Source: Solirhodobacter olei (GTDB lineage Bacteria > Pseudomonadota > Alphaproteobacteria > Rhodobacterales > Rhodobacteraceae). From it: a stretch of 64,000 bases of DNA. Positions 1 to 8,563 of the stretch are shown here, one piece after another. A program made the position numbers and the translations under genes. How positions within the stretch are numbered: the stretch's first letter is position 1; the number at the start of each line of letters is the position of its first letter. Where the stretch lies: the NCBI RefSeq assembly GCF_004010155.1, contig NZ_RRYH01000015.1, positions 1 through 64,000 on the forward strand, in the 5' to 3' direction. Under the pieces are notes generated by a model that was given only the letters and a program-made list of their open reading frames with translations, did not search any database and was not told the DNA's origin.

Positions 1-278
1 ACATCCAGATGGCGATGTCGGTGGGCAACTCGCGCCACTACCGCATGGACCAGATCCATCCGCGGCACTTCACGCAGACCGCGCGCGCCACGCGCGTGCC
101 GGAGAGGGTGATCGGGGACGCGGTCTCGGAGATCGCGGCGGTGGGACGCCGTGCCCTGGCGGAGGTCGAGACCGGGCTTCCGGGCGATTTCCCGGAGCGG
201 ATCTCGGGGCCGGTGCTGAAGCGTCTCGGGCGATGCCTTGCGACGGTGGAGGCCTATGCCGATGGCGGGATCGCATAA
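1..278 (+). CDS. HipA-family toxin kinase, C-terminal end (partial)
   Basis: Open at the left edge, reading frame starts at base 3. The 91 visible residues resemble the C-terminal helical end of HipA-type serine/threonine kinases: 'MSVGNSRHYRMDQIHPRHF' followed by a helical run containing 'PVLKRLGRCL'. HipA proteins phosphorylate a target protein and are held in check by a HipB antitoxin usually encoded just upstream; that part and the kinase core lie outside the window. Family assignment rests on this short end only, so whether the gene is intact cannot be judged. Confidence 0.7.
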   Translation, partial: IQMAMSVGNSRHYRMDQIHPRHFTQTARATRVPERVIGDAVSEIAAVGRRALAEVETGLPGDFPERISGPVLKRLGRCLATVEAYADGGIA

Positions 279-422
279 CAACACAGCATATATAGGGCAA
301 CGATCGAGGCCCCCTACGCATTCTTGTGCGTCATGATCCCGGCATCAGCCGAGACCACTAAAGCGGACAGGGCCATGGCAGCGACAGCCAGGGCCAGTTC
401 AAAAGGAAGTCTCAATACTTAG

Positions 423-443
423 TTGACACGAGACCGATCGGTC
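423..443. promoter_or_regulatory. TTGACA followed by the 12-bp palindrome GACCGATCGGTC
   Basis: A perfect -35-like TTGACA (423-428) is followed three bases later by a perfect 12-bp palindrome (432-443), about 130 bases upstream of the gene at 575. The palindrome looks like a TetR-type operator placed in a promoter spacer. No convincing -10 box is seen at the right distance, so this is a candidate only. Confidence 0.25.
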
Positions 444-574
444 AAGCGCCCGAAATCAAGCGCCCTAAGACTGGAATCTTTGCTCAAGTCGTTTCGCCGC
501 TCGAGGCATCGAACCCAAGTCCCTGGAGTTGACAAGAGCAACGCACAATCATTCCCGCCAGGAGACCTTCTGAC

Positions 575-934
575 ATGCACACATGTCTGTTCCAAACACC
601 TTCTATCGCCGGCTTCTTCGGCATTCCCAAAGACGTCGCCCGCGCCGGGGCCGAGTTTCTGCACGAGCAGCTGCCAAATTCCAGGCTCGACTACATGATC
701 AGGAAGAAGCTTGAACTCTGTATCAGCATCCGCTGTACCCCCGGCCTAACGCTATCGAAGCAGGAATTCTGCTTCTTGGAGATTTCGAGTCACAAGGGTG
801 CCTCCGACGTTGATGTCTTCGGTGGTCAACCGGAAGACCTCCTACGACTCGATGAAGAGGAGAGGGTCGAGGCCCTGACGGAGATGGTATTCCAGAGCGC
901 CGATGCATTTCTGGATATGTACGACGGGTCATAA
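575..934 (+). CDS. Hypothetical protein, 119 aa
   Basis: Unrecognised small soluble protein, mildly acidic in its C-terminal half, with no signal peptide or membrane segment. The start is supported by AGGAGA about nine bases upstream of the ATG. It contains several cysteines in the first two thirds ('LELCISIRC', 'KQEFCFLE') without a clear metal-binding spacing. It stands alone between the toxin end and a leftward gene pair, so context gives no function. Confidence 0.5.
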   Translation: MHTCLFQTPSIAGFFGIPKDVARAGAEFLHEQLPNSRLDYMIRKKLELCISIRCTPGLTLSKQEFCFLEISSHKGASDVDVFGGQPEDLLRLDEEERVEALTEMVFQSADAFLDMYDGS

Positions 935-1075
935 ATCAGCATCAGTGACCCTCGGCGACGATGCTCCCGCCACTGCCGCGAGCGCCGCGCTGTGGGTCCC
1001 CCACACCGCGGAGAAGAGACTTCCCGCGCCTCAGGCCCGGCTATGCGGTCTTGGCCCACATAGCCGGGTGGCAAC

Positions 1076-1528
1076 TTACGCCTTTCGGAGCAGCTTCATC
1101 ACCGCCCGTTGACCGGCAACGCGGTCGACGAGTTCATCTCTGGCAACCTTCATGCGCTTGAAGGCCGCCTGAAGGTCGCCGACCGCCTGCCCCTTCTCGG
1201 TGACGATCCGGACCGCCTGAAGGTAACCTTCCTGCGCGGGCTCTTCGTCGACCCAACAGTTGGTGACGAATTCCTCGCGCACCTCGAGGGTCTCGGCATC
1301 GAGCGCATCCTGAATTGCGAGTCCCAACAGGCGGAGAGCCTCGTCATCCCAGCGCTCGAGGATGGTTCCGTCCCGCAGATAACTGCGGACCTTCCAAAGT
1401 TGGAGGTCCTGACCATGACCTTGGGGCTGGAGCAACTCACCGATGCCGTTCGCGACAATGCGGGCCTCGGCGACAACCCTTGCCGCGAGATCCTCATATG
1501 ATCTTTCATTCTGATTGTGAGGGGCCAT
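1076..1528 (-). CDS. Hypothetical protein, 150 aa
   Basis: Unrecognised, predicted all-helical, charged protein without membrane segments. The frame is open further upstream to 1654, but that would overlap the preceding gene. The ATG giving 'MAPHNQNERSYEDLAARVV' at 1528 fits better, and 1558 is an alternative. It contains 'WVDEEP' and ends in a basic helix. It follows the 133-aa gene on the same strand with a short gap, so the two probably form a small operon downstream of the recombinase module. Confidence 0.45.
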   Translation of the reverse strand: MAPHNQNERSYEDLAARVVAEARIVANGIGELLQPQGHGQDLQLWKVRSYLRDGTILERWDDEALRLLGLAIQDALDAETLEVREEFVTNCWVDEEPAQEGYLQAVRIVTEKGQAVGDLQAAFKRMKVARDELVDRVAGQRAVMKLLRKA

Positions 1529-1605
1529 TTGTTTCCTCGTCGTCGAGGCGGCCACCATAGCCGCCTTGTCAAGGCCCGGCCGAGCGCCCGGGCGAGGATT
1601 TCTCC

Positions 1606-2007
1606 CTACGGCATATCGAGTACCACAGGGGTCATACCATGAGCGGCGGCCCATCCTCCGAAGGCACGAACGGCATGTTGCAACTGGTCGGTGAGAAGCT
1701 GGATCTCGGCAACAACAGGCCAGTTCAGGTCGATCGCCGCAAAGAACCCTGCTTCTGGCCGGTCGACATCGCCAACATGTTGAAGCGAGAGGAGATCCAC
1801 GAGAGAAACCAGCCGGGTTTTCGCGACGCGGGAGAGACCAGGGTTGCGGCTAAGCTCTTCAACAAGAAGCTGCAGGTTTCGACGGGCGCCGGCACCGCCC
1901 AGAAGCGTTGTGGCGCTTTCGAGGCCGGCCAGGTGGTCTTGAAAGAACTGCCGGAGGGGATCAGGCGTGGGGAAGGAATGCTGGTGAAGCATAGGCGGTG
2001 GCTCCAT
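1606..2007 (-). CDS. Hypothetical protein, 133 aa
   Basis: Unrecognised helical protein; no signal peptide or membrane span. Its start is the ATG at 2007, and a second in-frame ATG five codons in is a possible alternative because GGAG lies at a workable distance from it. It is first in a leftward pair with the 150-aa gene. A long perfect inverted repeat (2095-2158) separates it from the recombinase genes, so it may have its own promoter or be carried as module cargo. No function can be assigned. Confidence 0.45.
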   Translation of the reverse strand: MEPPPMLHQHSFPTPDPLRQFFQDHLAGLESATTLLGGAGARRNLQLLVEELSRNPGLSRVAKTRLVSLVDLLSLQHVGDVDRPEAGFFAAIDLNWPVVAEIQLLTDQLQHAVRAFGGWAAAHGMTPVVLDMP

Positions 2008-2094
2008 TTCGTAAGCCGGTCACTCTGGACCGGGTCAAGCGCCATCCAATTCCGCCCTTCTGCTCGCGTTCCCTCTGAAACGTCTTATTCCTTT

Positions 2095-2158
2095 GTGCCG
2101 CCATCCCGACTGCCGGCGGTCTCACCGAGATGACCGCCGGCAGTCGGGATGGCGGCAC
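2095..2158. repeat. Perfect 27-bp inverted repeat with 10-nt loop
   Basis: Arms 2095-2121 and 2132-2158 are exact reverse complements; the loop is TCACCGAGAT. It lies 15 bases past the stop of the last recombinase gene and about 87 bases before the next leftward gene. It is far longer than a typical intrinsic terminator stem and has no T-run on either side. It could be a terminator or processing hairpin, or, given its position, a structured recombination or end site of the recombinase module. Confidence 0.85.
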
Positions 2159-2173
2159 GACCGGCCCGACCTC

Positions 2174-3724
2174 TCACCTCAGCCTGGAGACCAGCTCTTC
2201 CGGAGCGTCTGAGGCTTCCTCCCTGTCATCGAGAAAGGAAAGATCGAGGTCCCCTCCCCCCATCTGGTCGTAACCGGAGCGTCGCGCCTGGCCTGACGCG
2301 CGGCGCTGGGCGACCGAATTCCGCATGACCAGATCTTGCTGATACTTGAACTCGATCCCGCTTGAGACCTGATGACAGGCGGCCATCGCCATGAGAACCC
2401 CCTGCTTGCCGTAGCGGACGGCGCAGTCTGTGTGAGTCATCGTTCGCGTGGTGGTAAAGCTGTTGCCAGAGAGGTGTTTGAAGATCCGCGGAATGTATGA
2501 AGGCGCGGTAGCACCACCGTCAAAGAGAACGAAGAGCTGGCGCCGGGCCAGCAGCGCCTCCTGGCGAAGTTTCGGCAGCATTGACGGCGAGTGGTCGCCG
2601 AGAAGAACGGCATCGATGTATCGGCCGAACAGTGGTTCAAGACGCAGGACGAACAACTCCGGATTCCGGCTGTGCGTTTTATGAATCTTCGTTCTGATCA
2701 CCCAATGCTCGGCTTCCCAGAACAGCGTCTCGCCGAACCGGAGGTCGGCGGAATGGTTCCGAAGCGGCGCATTGGCGTAGATGCCGAGGATCGCCGCGCC
2801 GTTTCGCAATTGATGGCGCTTCTTGGGTGACTCGACCGCGGCGACACCAGCAAGAAGCCCGTCAGCCATATCCAATAGCCGATCGATTGTGTTGCCGGTT
2901 CGCGCAAGCTCGAAATGCTTTAGAGCCAGTTGCACGTTCTCGCGGCTTTGCAGAAGGGCGAGCCGGGAGGCCAGTTCCGCGATGACGTCCCCGCCAAGGC
3001 CCGCATAACGGGCGAAGCGATGGAGTTCTTCAATCGACGCGCGAACGCTCGCCCATCGAAGGCCGTTCTTGCGGGCCTTCAATCGCTGACGCAGGTCCGT
3101 TTCGTAGAGGTTGATCGCGCTCGGCGTCAGGGCCACCGAAGTCCCGGCCTTCCGACAAGACCAGGCAAACTGACAGAGCTTCTCCCGCAGGCGCTTGGCG
3201 ATTTCCGGAGCAATCATGACATCGTTGCCCGGAAGCCCGTCGAAGATACGGCGAAGGAGGTCCTGCCAATCGCTGGGCAGATCTTTTGGCGCGACGGAGA
3301 CATGCCTTGGGACAGGCGGCTTGCGCCCTGGTGGCGCGATGGGGTCGAATGCCGGGCGCGCCGGCTCGCCCCCCCTGCTTGACGGGACCTCGCTCCCATC
3401 AGCAGGCGTCTTTGCTGGCGTCAATATTGCGGCCTTCGCGGCGATCAGGCCGATCGCCTCGTCGATCTGAGCCAGAAAACTTGGCAGGCAGATGACCATC
3501 GCCTGTCTCAAGCCGAGCAATCGGAGCCTCGCCGGGGCCGAGGAGTCGCCGACGGCCCAGGCCAATAGATCTGCGCCATTTGGCGCAGCAAGCCCGTGCT
3601 CGGCGATGAACCGGAAGAAGTCGTCTGTGATCGCAAGCACGGATGTTGGAAGGTCAGCGAAACCTTCCCGATGCACGAAATGCTGCCAGTGCGGGCTTTT
3701 CAGGATACTGCTGCGCGATGCCAT
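2174..3724 (-). CDS. Degenerate tyrosine recombinase, 516 aa
   Basis: Last gene of the four-gene recombinase operon. Its ATG overlaps the stop of the upstream recombinase by one base (TGATG), which sets the start and implies translational coupling. The C-terminal third has a tyrosine-recombinase layout: Arg I in 'NAPLRNHSADL' (R322), a beta-hairpin lysine in 'RTKIHKTH' (346-349), box II at 'THTDC' (H431), and 'CHQVSS' (H451) with Y461 ten residues on. The box II arginine expected three residues after H431 is Cys434, so the HxxR motif is broken. Residues 100-145 are a proline-rich linker. It may be a structural or accessory subunit rather than a catalyst. Confidence 0.75.
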   Translation of the reverse strand: MASRSSILKSPHWQHFVHREGFADLPTSVLAITDDFFRFIAEHGLAAPNGADLLAWAVGDSSAPARLRLLGLRQAMVICLPSFLAQIDEAIGLIAAKAAILTPAKTPADGSEVPSSRGGEPARPAFDPIAPPGRKPPVPRHVSVAPKDLPSDWQDLLRRIFDGLPGNDVMIAPEIAKRLREKLCQFAWSCRKAGTSVALTPSAINLYETDLRQRLKARKNGLRWASVRASIEELHRFARYAGLGGDVIAELASRLALLQSRENVQLALKHFELARTGNTIDRLLDMADGLLAGVAAVESPKKRHQLRNGAAILGIYANAPLRNHSADLRFGETLFWEAEHWVIRTKIHKTHSRNPELFVLRLEPLFGRYIDAVLLGDHSPSMLPKLRQEALLARRQLFVLFDGGATAPSYIPRIFKHLSGNSFTTTRTMTHTDCAVRYGKQGVLMAMAACHQVSSGIEFKYQQDLVMRNSVAQRRASGQARRSGYDQMGGGDLDLSFLDDREEASDAPEELVSRLR

Positions 3725-5640
3725 CAGACCGCCAGCCGCAGATTGATGGCGCCAGAGGCCTTGCGGCGATTGGCGCGGTCGCGTTGCAGCCGGCGCGCCT
3801 GTTCCTCGCGATCGATGAAGGCGTAATAGCGCCGGATCGTATTCGGATGATCGGCGAGCAAGTCTGCCAGTTGCTCGATGCAGGACGGGTCGTGGTTGAT
3901 CTCGATCGAGCATAGACCGTGCCGGAAATTATGGGCGGTCAAGGGAAGCTCGATCTCGGTCGAACACTCGCGCAGCCATTCATCGAAGGTTCCGACGCAG
4001 AGGCTATCATGTCTGGGATTGATCGGCGCAAAGAGCGCCCCGGACGTCCTTGCACCCGGGAAAAGAGGACGAATTTTTTTGAGAAAAAATTCAAGGATGC
4101 CGTAGGCATAGGTGCCATCCCCCGGGCGCCCCTTGGCGATCTTGAACGGCGGCAGTGATCTGTTGCGTTTGGTGAGAGCCTTGCTGTTCTTGAGAAGTTC
4201 ATTCGGAATGATGATTTCGAAATAGGGGGCAGGCGCTCCGCGGTGATCGAAGAAGGTCTGGCGCTGGCCCGACCGGCACAGCTTGAGCGTGTTGGATTTG
4301 CGGAACGGCGCAGCTTCGATCTCGATGGCAGCGAAAGCCGCACATGTGCCAAACATGCGCGCCCGGCGTAACAGGTGTTTGGCCGCACTTCTCTTTTCCA
4401 AGGACAAGCGCCGCATTGCCTCGGGATCGGAGAGCGCGACGAGATCGAGTCCGGCGGCGGCGGCAGCCTCGAGCGCCTCGTTGGCCTTGGTGGCATAGTA
4501 GACATGCTGCATTTCGAACAGCCGCTGACGTTCGTCGCTCGCGAGCAAGTCGCGGCACCATTGCTCTGTCTCCGCCGACATGAATTCGTTCGCCGCCTTT
4601 CCCTCAAGCAGGATCGGCAGGGCGGTGCAGAGCGTCTTGATCTTGAGCGCCGCCGTCGGATGACCGTTCGCATCGAGCGCCAGCCGGATGCAGTCGATGT
4701 AACGGTAAATCGTTCTTGCACTCAGGCCACGAGGACTATTGGAGGCGCGGTCCCAGGCGACGATGACGCGCTCGATGGCGGCACCATCGAACAGGCCGCC
4801 GATCGTGTTGAGCGCGGTGATTGTCTGCAACTTGCCGAGGGTGTCGACATAGGCCCGCAAAGCCGCCTGATGAATGCCCTTTGACCCCGCCGAAAGCTCG
4901 GTGGCGTAGAGCTCGCGCGCTTCCTCAGATGCGAGTTCGGGCGGCACGATGCGGCTCACGCAACCGACCCAGGCATCGATCTCGGCCGCGAACTGTGGCG
5001 GGATGGTGCGTTCTTCTCGAAGGACACCGCTTAGGGAACCGATCTCTGTCGGCGGCAGCAGATCTCGCATGCAAGGATACGGGAGAAGCTTGTCGATCAG
5101 CTTGGCGCCGCGTTTGACCTTGGTCCAATGATTTTCGGTCGGGCAGTGTTTCTTGAGCGCGATCACCCGCTCTCGATCAAGATCGGCCAGATCGTGCCCC
5201 TCGGCCCTGGCGGCGTCGGCGATTGCCGCAAGGCTGCGCAGCTCCTCCACTTTTACAAGACCGGCGTCGACCAGCATCGGGCCGCGCTCGGCAGCGGCGG
5301 CGAACCCATCCCGGCGCGCTTTGCGTTCCGACCGCTCGGCGAACTCTCCGGTGAAATGCTCGACCAGCCGCCGACCGTCGGACTGATATTGCTTGTAGGT
5401 CGAGGCCGACCAGCCCTGGCGGACGATCGACTCGCCGAGCCACGTCAATCGTTTGTTGAACTTTGGCGCGATCTCGAGATAGCGCGTCAGATCCGCGGGC
5501 TCCTGGGCGAGGTTCGAGCGGTCGAAGCCGCGGGACGCGGTCACCCGGAGAAAGTTTTTGGCGTATTGCCGGAGCGTCGGGTCGGTGCTGTCTTCTCCGA
5601 AACGGACAGCATCGAGCAGGGTCTGGTTGGATGCGTTCAT
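3724..5640 (-). CDS. Tyrosine recombinase/integrase, 638 aa
   Basis: DNA breaking-rejoining enzyme with the conserved set visible: Arg I in 'AAPFRKSNTLKL', a hairpin lysine around 'LLKNSKALTK', box II 'HNFRHG' (H570, R573), the third-box histidine H598 and the nucleophile region 'IRRYY' (Y605/Y606). The N-terminal about 400 residues are helical and include core-binding (SAM-like) segments such as 'SASTYKQYQSDGRRL'. It is much longer than phage integrases (about 350-400 aa) and resembles transposon-type recombinases that work as multi-protein sets. It follows the small DNA-binding gene after a 133-bp gap holding direct repeats. It is the most likely catalytic subunit of the module. Confidence 0.85.
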   Translation of the reverse strand: MNASNQTLLDAVRFGEDSTDPTLRQYAKNFLRVTASRGFDRSNLAQEPADLTRYLEIAPKFNKRLTWLGESIVRQGWSASTYKQYQSDGRRLVEHFTGEFAERSERKARRDGFAAAAERGPMLVDAGLVKVEELRSLAAIADAARAEGHDLADLDRERVIALKKHCPTENHWTKVKRGAKLIDKLLPYPCMRDLLPPTEIGSLSGVLREERTIPPQFAAEIDAWVGCVSRIVPPELASEEARELYATELSAGSKGIHQAALRAYVDTLGKLQTITALNTIGGLFDGAAIERVIVAWDRASNSPRGLSARTIYRYIDCIRLALDANGHPTAALKIKTLCTALPILLEGKAANEFMSAETEQWCRDLLASDERQRLFEMQHVYYATKANEALEAAAAAGLDLVALSDPEAMRRLSLEKRSAAKHLLRRARMFGTCAAFAAIEIEAAPFRKSNTLKLCRSGQRQTFFDHRGAPAPYFEIIIPNELLKNSKALTKRNRSLPPFKIAKGRPGDGTYAYGILEFFLKKIRPLFPGARTSGALFAPINPRHDSLCVGTFDEWLRECSTEIELPLTAHNFRHGLCSIEINHDPSCIEQLADLLADHPNTIRRYYAFIDREEQARRLQRDRANRRKASGAINLRLAV

Positions 5641-5669
5641 TGGCCTGCGAGCCCTTTCATGTTCTGCGC

Positions 5670-5699
5670 GTTATCGGGAAGATTGGCTGTTATCGGGAA
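5670..5699. repeat. Direct repeats GTTATCGGGAA, 19 bp apart
   Basis: GTTATCGGGAA occurs at 5670-5680 and 5689-5699, starts 19 bases apart (about two helical turns). A partial copy GTTATCCC lies at 5783-5790 at the end of the small DNA-binding gene. The pair sits in the 133-bp gap just upstream of the 638-aa recombinase start. It is a plausible binding site for the excisionase-like protein or the recombinases, or an autoregulatory site. Confidence 0.6.
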
Positions 5700-5773
5700 A
5701 CCGGTAATAAAAAGTCGTGCGTTTACCACTGCCGAAAACCAACGGAGGAACGTTATTTTGCGCGTTGCCGGGG

Positions 5774-6355
5774 TCACTGCGCGTTATCCCTCACGATCTG
5801 AGCAAAAACGTTGTTTTCCGGGTCTTCGCGGTCCTGGTCCGTCGGGTAAGCGTCTGAGATGCGAGCCGATTGGACGTCGCCGGCTTCAGCTTCAGGGGCG
5901 TCGGCCATGACGTCCTCAAGGAACTGAAGACTGGTGAGGTCAACCGCGTCGCGCCGAGCCAGAACGACCCGCGGCATCCAGCGGCGCAGGCGCGGCGGCT
6001 TCCGGTCCGCTCGGAGGCAGCCGAGCTGAATGCCGGTCGGCCAGTCGAAGGTGCCAGCAGCGATCTTGCGACGGATTGACGACGCGGATTCGCCGATGGT
6101 CTTCACCATCCAATTGATATCCTGAAGCTGGAGCCGCAGCGCTTGCATCGCCGGCTCGTCTCTTGGCTCGACACCGAGGATCCGTTTCCAGATCGCGCGT
6201 TCGGGATAGAGCCCTTCGAGTGCGGGCACTTCAAACCGGCGCATGATGCCACTGATCTCGTTGTGCCCGACATTGAGAAATTTGGCGCATTCCTCCCGAG
6301 TCAGGAGGCCCGGTGTCTTGGGTTGGATGCTCGGTATCTCGTCCGAATGTGCCAT
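5774..6355 (-). CDS. Small DNA-binding protein, excisionase-like, 193 aa
   Basis: Second gene of the recombinase operon. Two segments look like helix-turn-helix units: 'TREECAKFLNVGHNEISGIM' near residues 20-40, typical of MerR/excisionase-type N-termini, and 'VKTIGESASSIRRKIAAG' near residue 90. The C-terminal 40 residues are acidic and probably disordered. The ATG at 6355 is chosen over an in-frame GTG two codons earlier because GGAG sits seven bases before it. Excisionase-type proteins direct recombinases to particular ends, and this is inferred here from position between recombinase-type genes. Confidence 0.65.
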   Translation of the reverse strand: MAHSDEIPSIQPKTPGLLTREECAKFLNVGHNEISGIMRRFEVPALEGLYPERAIWKRILGVEPRDEPAMQALRLQLQDINWMVKTIGESASSIRRKIAAGTFDWPTGIQLGCLRADRKPPRLRRWMPRVVLARRDAVDLTSLQFLEDVMADAPEAEAGDVQSARISDAYPTDQDREDPENNVFAQIVRDNAQ

Positions 6356-6469
6356 CGCCACTCTCCTTTTTGGGGAGGTGGGACCGTCCGGATACGCCCG
6401 GAAATAAACAATGAATGACGATTGCTTCCAAATTCGGGCCGATCAGGTCAGCCCGGACGTTCAGTGCGG

Positions 6470-8554
6470 TCACATCCGGATCGGACCGATCAGACTGGGC
6501 AGAAGATCCGTCGCCCGCACTGTCTCAATGCCGTGCAAGGCATCGAGGCGCGCAATATTGCGCGCGAAGGTGAGTGCGAGGTCGGCCCGCCCGTATGGCG
6601 CGTGCGTGCTGCACCGCCGCAGATCGCGATCGACCCCAACCGCCCAGGCGAGATCGAGCTCGGCCGGGCTCCGACCCTGCGCATATCCGAGAAGGGCAGA
6701 GACGGGGTTGTCGACCGAAGATACACCCGCCCGAACGACGGCTTCCTGCAAGGCGGTCCAGTCCGGGGTCCATGCCAGGAACAGGAAGTCACGCAAGGCG
6801 CGGAGGCTGGACTTGTACCGATTGACCTTCGCCTGGACGAGCCCCCAGTCGATTTGCTCGAAATCGTAGGTGAGCAGCTCGCTCAGGGACGCAAATCCCA
6901 TGTCTCGACCCCGCGCGACGGCGGCAAAGGCCTTCACGGCGATCCGTGTGGACCGAGACCCGCTCGCAGAGAGACCGCGCAGGCGGAGCGCGCATTCCGT
7001 CTCTTCGGCAAGTTCGCCCGTTAGATCAGGAGCCGACTGCCGTCGGTCCGGCAGCGGACCGATCGGCCGCGCCGGCATGTACGACCGCAGGTCTTCGACC
7101 GACCGAAGCTCATCGAGCAATCTCGCCGCCCCGCTGATCGCGTTTGCCTTTTGACTGTTGGTCATCCGCCGTGCATTGTCGACCAGGGTTGCATCAAGCT
7201 CATTCGGTCTGCACCCGGCGCGAAGAGCGACCGCTTTTAACGCATAAAACCGGTGCACTCTGGACTTCTCGAGCCCGGTTTTCCGCAGATCCTCAAAAAA
7301 ATAGGTCCAAACCTCCGTGAGGGTCGGGCACGGGTTTCTGCCAACCTTCTTTGGTTTCGCGGTCTTCGGTTTGTTGGCTCGCGGCAGCGCCGGCGGCACC
7401 CCGCTTGGGCCTGCCGGCAACAGAGCCGGATCGAGCAACCCGGAGCCGCGGAGTTGATCAAGCATCCGGGCGCCACGGAGAAACCCATCCACGCTCGATC
7501 CGCGGAGCTGCCGTTGCTGGTCCGCGAACCAATCCGAGGTGAGTTGCTCTGGCTTCAGTTTTGCGCGCGCGGCACATGCGCCCACGGTTGCAAGGCGTTG
7601 TTCGGCTCTGTGCTGGCCCGCCTCGCGGAGGCGCCGACGGAGCTCGCTCCAGGCCGTCGCGGCGGGGTCGCGTTCGTGAGACAGACGCTCGAGGAGACCA
7701 GGAACCAAATCGTCTGCAATTGCCTTCAGATACACCCGATACGCCTCGACACCAGGTCTGCGAAACCCGAAGTCAGCCGGCCGCAGCGCCCGAAGCCTCA
7801 TCAAGATTTCCGGTTCCACCAGCATGGCAGGTGTGACGTCTGCTGCTGGTCGCAAGATGCCGGCGGTGACCGCCAGACGCCAGACAAATGGAAGCCCGTA
7901 CTTCACTCGTTCGGGCGCAGCGGCACGATATTCCTCGAGCTGTGGCGGAAGTGGAACCGCGGTCGCATGTGCAGACGGCTTAGCAAGATACCCGATCTTC
8001 TCTGTTGGCAAGAGCCCCGCATCTGTCACAATTTTCAGGTCACGGAGCCGATCCAAAACGCTGAGACCTGCTCGAAATGTCTGGCGCTTGTTTCCGGAGA
8101 GTTTTGCGTCGATCTCGATGGCGCTGGTACGAGTCAGGTCCTTCAACCCGAGCGGGCTCGGCAACAAATTTGAGATCTCCGTGAGACGATTGGCCTGAGC
8201 GCTGCCGAACTCGAGTCGCCAGATCCGACGCAATGCGTCGATGGTGTCGGCATCGACGGGGCTCCCGGTGTGTACCAGAAGGCAGTCGAGAAGCAGGTTC
8301 CGCCACTTCCGGTACCGCGTCAGTTCCCGGCCGAAGACTCCGCGCGCAACTTCCGGCACTTCGTTCCTGGGAAATTGCCGTGACAATTCGATCGGCGGGA
8401 CGTCGAGTGCCGCGAGTGGAATGCCCACAAAGCGCGTGAGCAACTCCAGTGCTGCAACTCCAGAAAGCGGCCCCGCCAGCCCGGCCTGGTTCGAGAACGA
8501 CGGGTCGTCATGGAGACGTCGGTATAGCGATTGATATGTCATGCCGGGTATCAT
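6470..8554 (-). CDS. Large recombinase-module protein without catalytic domain, 694 aa
   Basis: First gene of the four-gene module. Long, basic, predicted almost entirely helical; repeated stretches resemble core-binding (SAM-like) domains of tyrosine recombinases, for example 'RFYALKAVALRAGCRPNEL' and 'SGSRSTRIAVKAFAAVARG'. There is a lysine-rich hinge 'NKPKTAKPKKVGR' near the middle. No HxxR, terminal H/W or tyrosine nucleophile set is visible, so it is probably a DNA-binding or architectural partner. A tandem 12-bp repeat supplies two in-frame ATG codons (8554 and 8542), and no clear ribosome-binding site distinguishes them. It begins close to the right limit of the module. Confidence 0.6.
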   Translation of the reverse strand: MIPGMTYQSLYRRLHDDPSFSNQAGLAGPLSGVAALELLTRFVGIPLAALDVPPIELSRQFPRNEVPEVARGVFGRELTRYRKWRNLLLDCLLVHTGSPVDADTIDALRRIWRLEFGSAQANRLTEISNLLPSPLGLKDLTRTSAIEIDAKLSGNKRQTFRAGLSVLDRLRDLKIVTDAGLLPTEKIGYLAKPSAHATAVPLPPQLEEYRAAAPERVKYGLPFVWRLAVTAGILRPAADVTPAMLVEPEILMRLRALRPADFGFRRPGVEAYRVYLKAIADDLVPGLLERLSHERDPAATAWSELRRRLREAGQHRAEQRLATVGACAARAKLKPEQLTSDWFADQQRQLRGSSVDGFLRGARMLDQLRGSGLLDPALLPAGPSGVPPALPRANKPKTAKPKKVGRNPCPTLTEVWTYFFEDLRKTGLEKSRVHRFYALKAVALRAGCRPNELDATLVDNARRMTNSQKANAISGAARLLDELRSVEDLRSYMPARPIGPLPDRRQSAPDLTGELAEETECALRLRGLSASGSRSTRIAVKAFAAVARGRDMGFASLSELLTYDFEQIDWGLVQAKVNRYKSSLRALRDFLFLAWTPDWTALQEAVVRAGVSSVDNPVSALLGYAQGRSPAELDLAWAVGVDRDLRRCSTHAPYGRADLALTFARNIARLDALHGIETVRATDLLPSLIGPIRM

Positions 8555-8563
8555 GCCGGGTAT
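8540..8563. repeat. Tandem 12-bp repeat CATGCCGGGTAT x2
   Basis: Two perfect copies, 8540-8551 and 8552-8563. Read on the minus strand each copy carries an ATG, and 12 bp keeps the frame, so the repeat duplicates the start of the 694-aa gene. It may be simple slippage or part of a binding site at the edge of the recombinase module. Confidence 0.7.
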
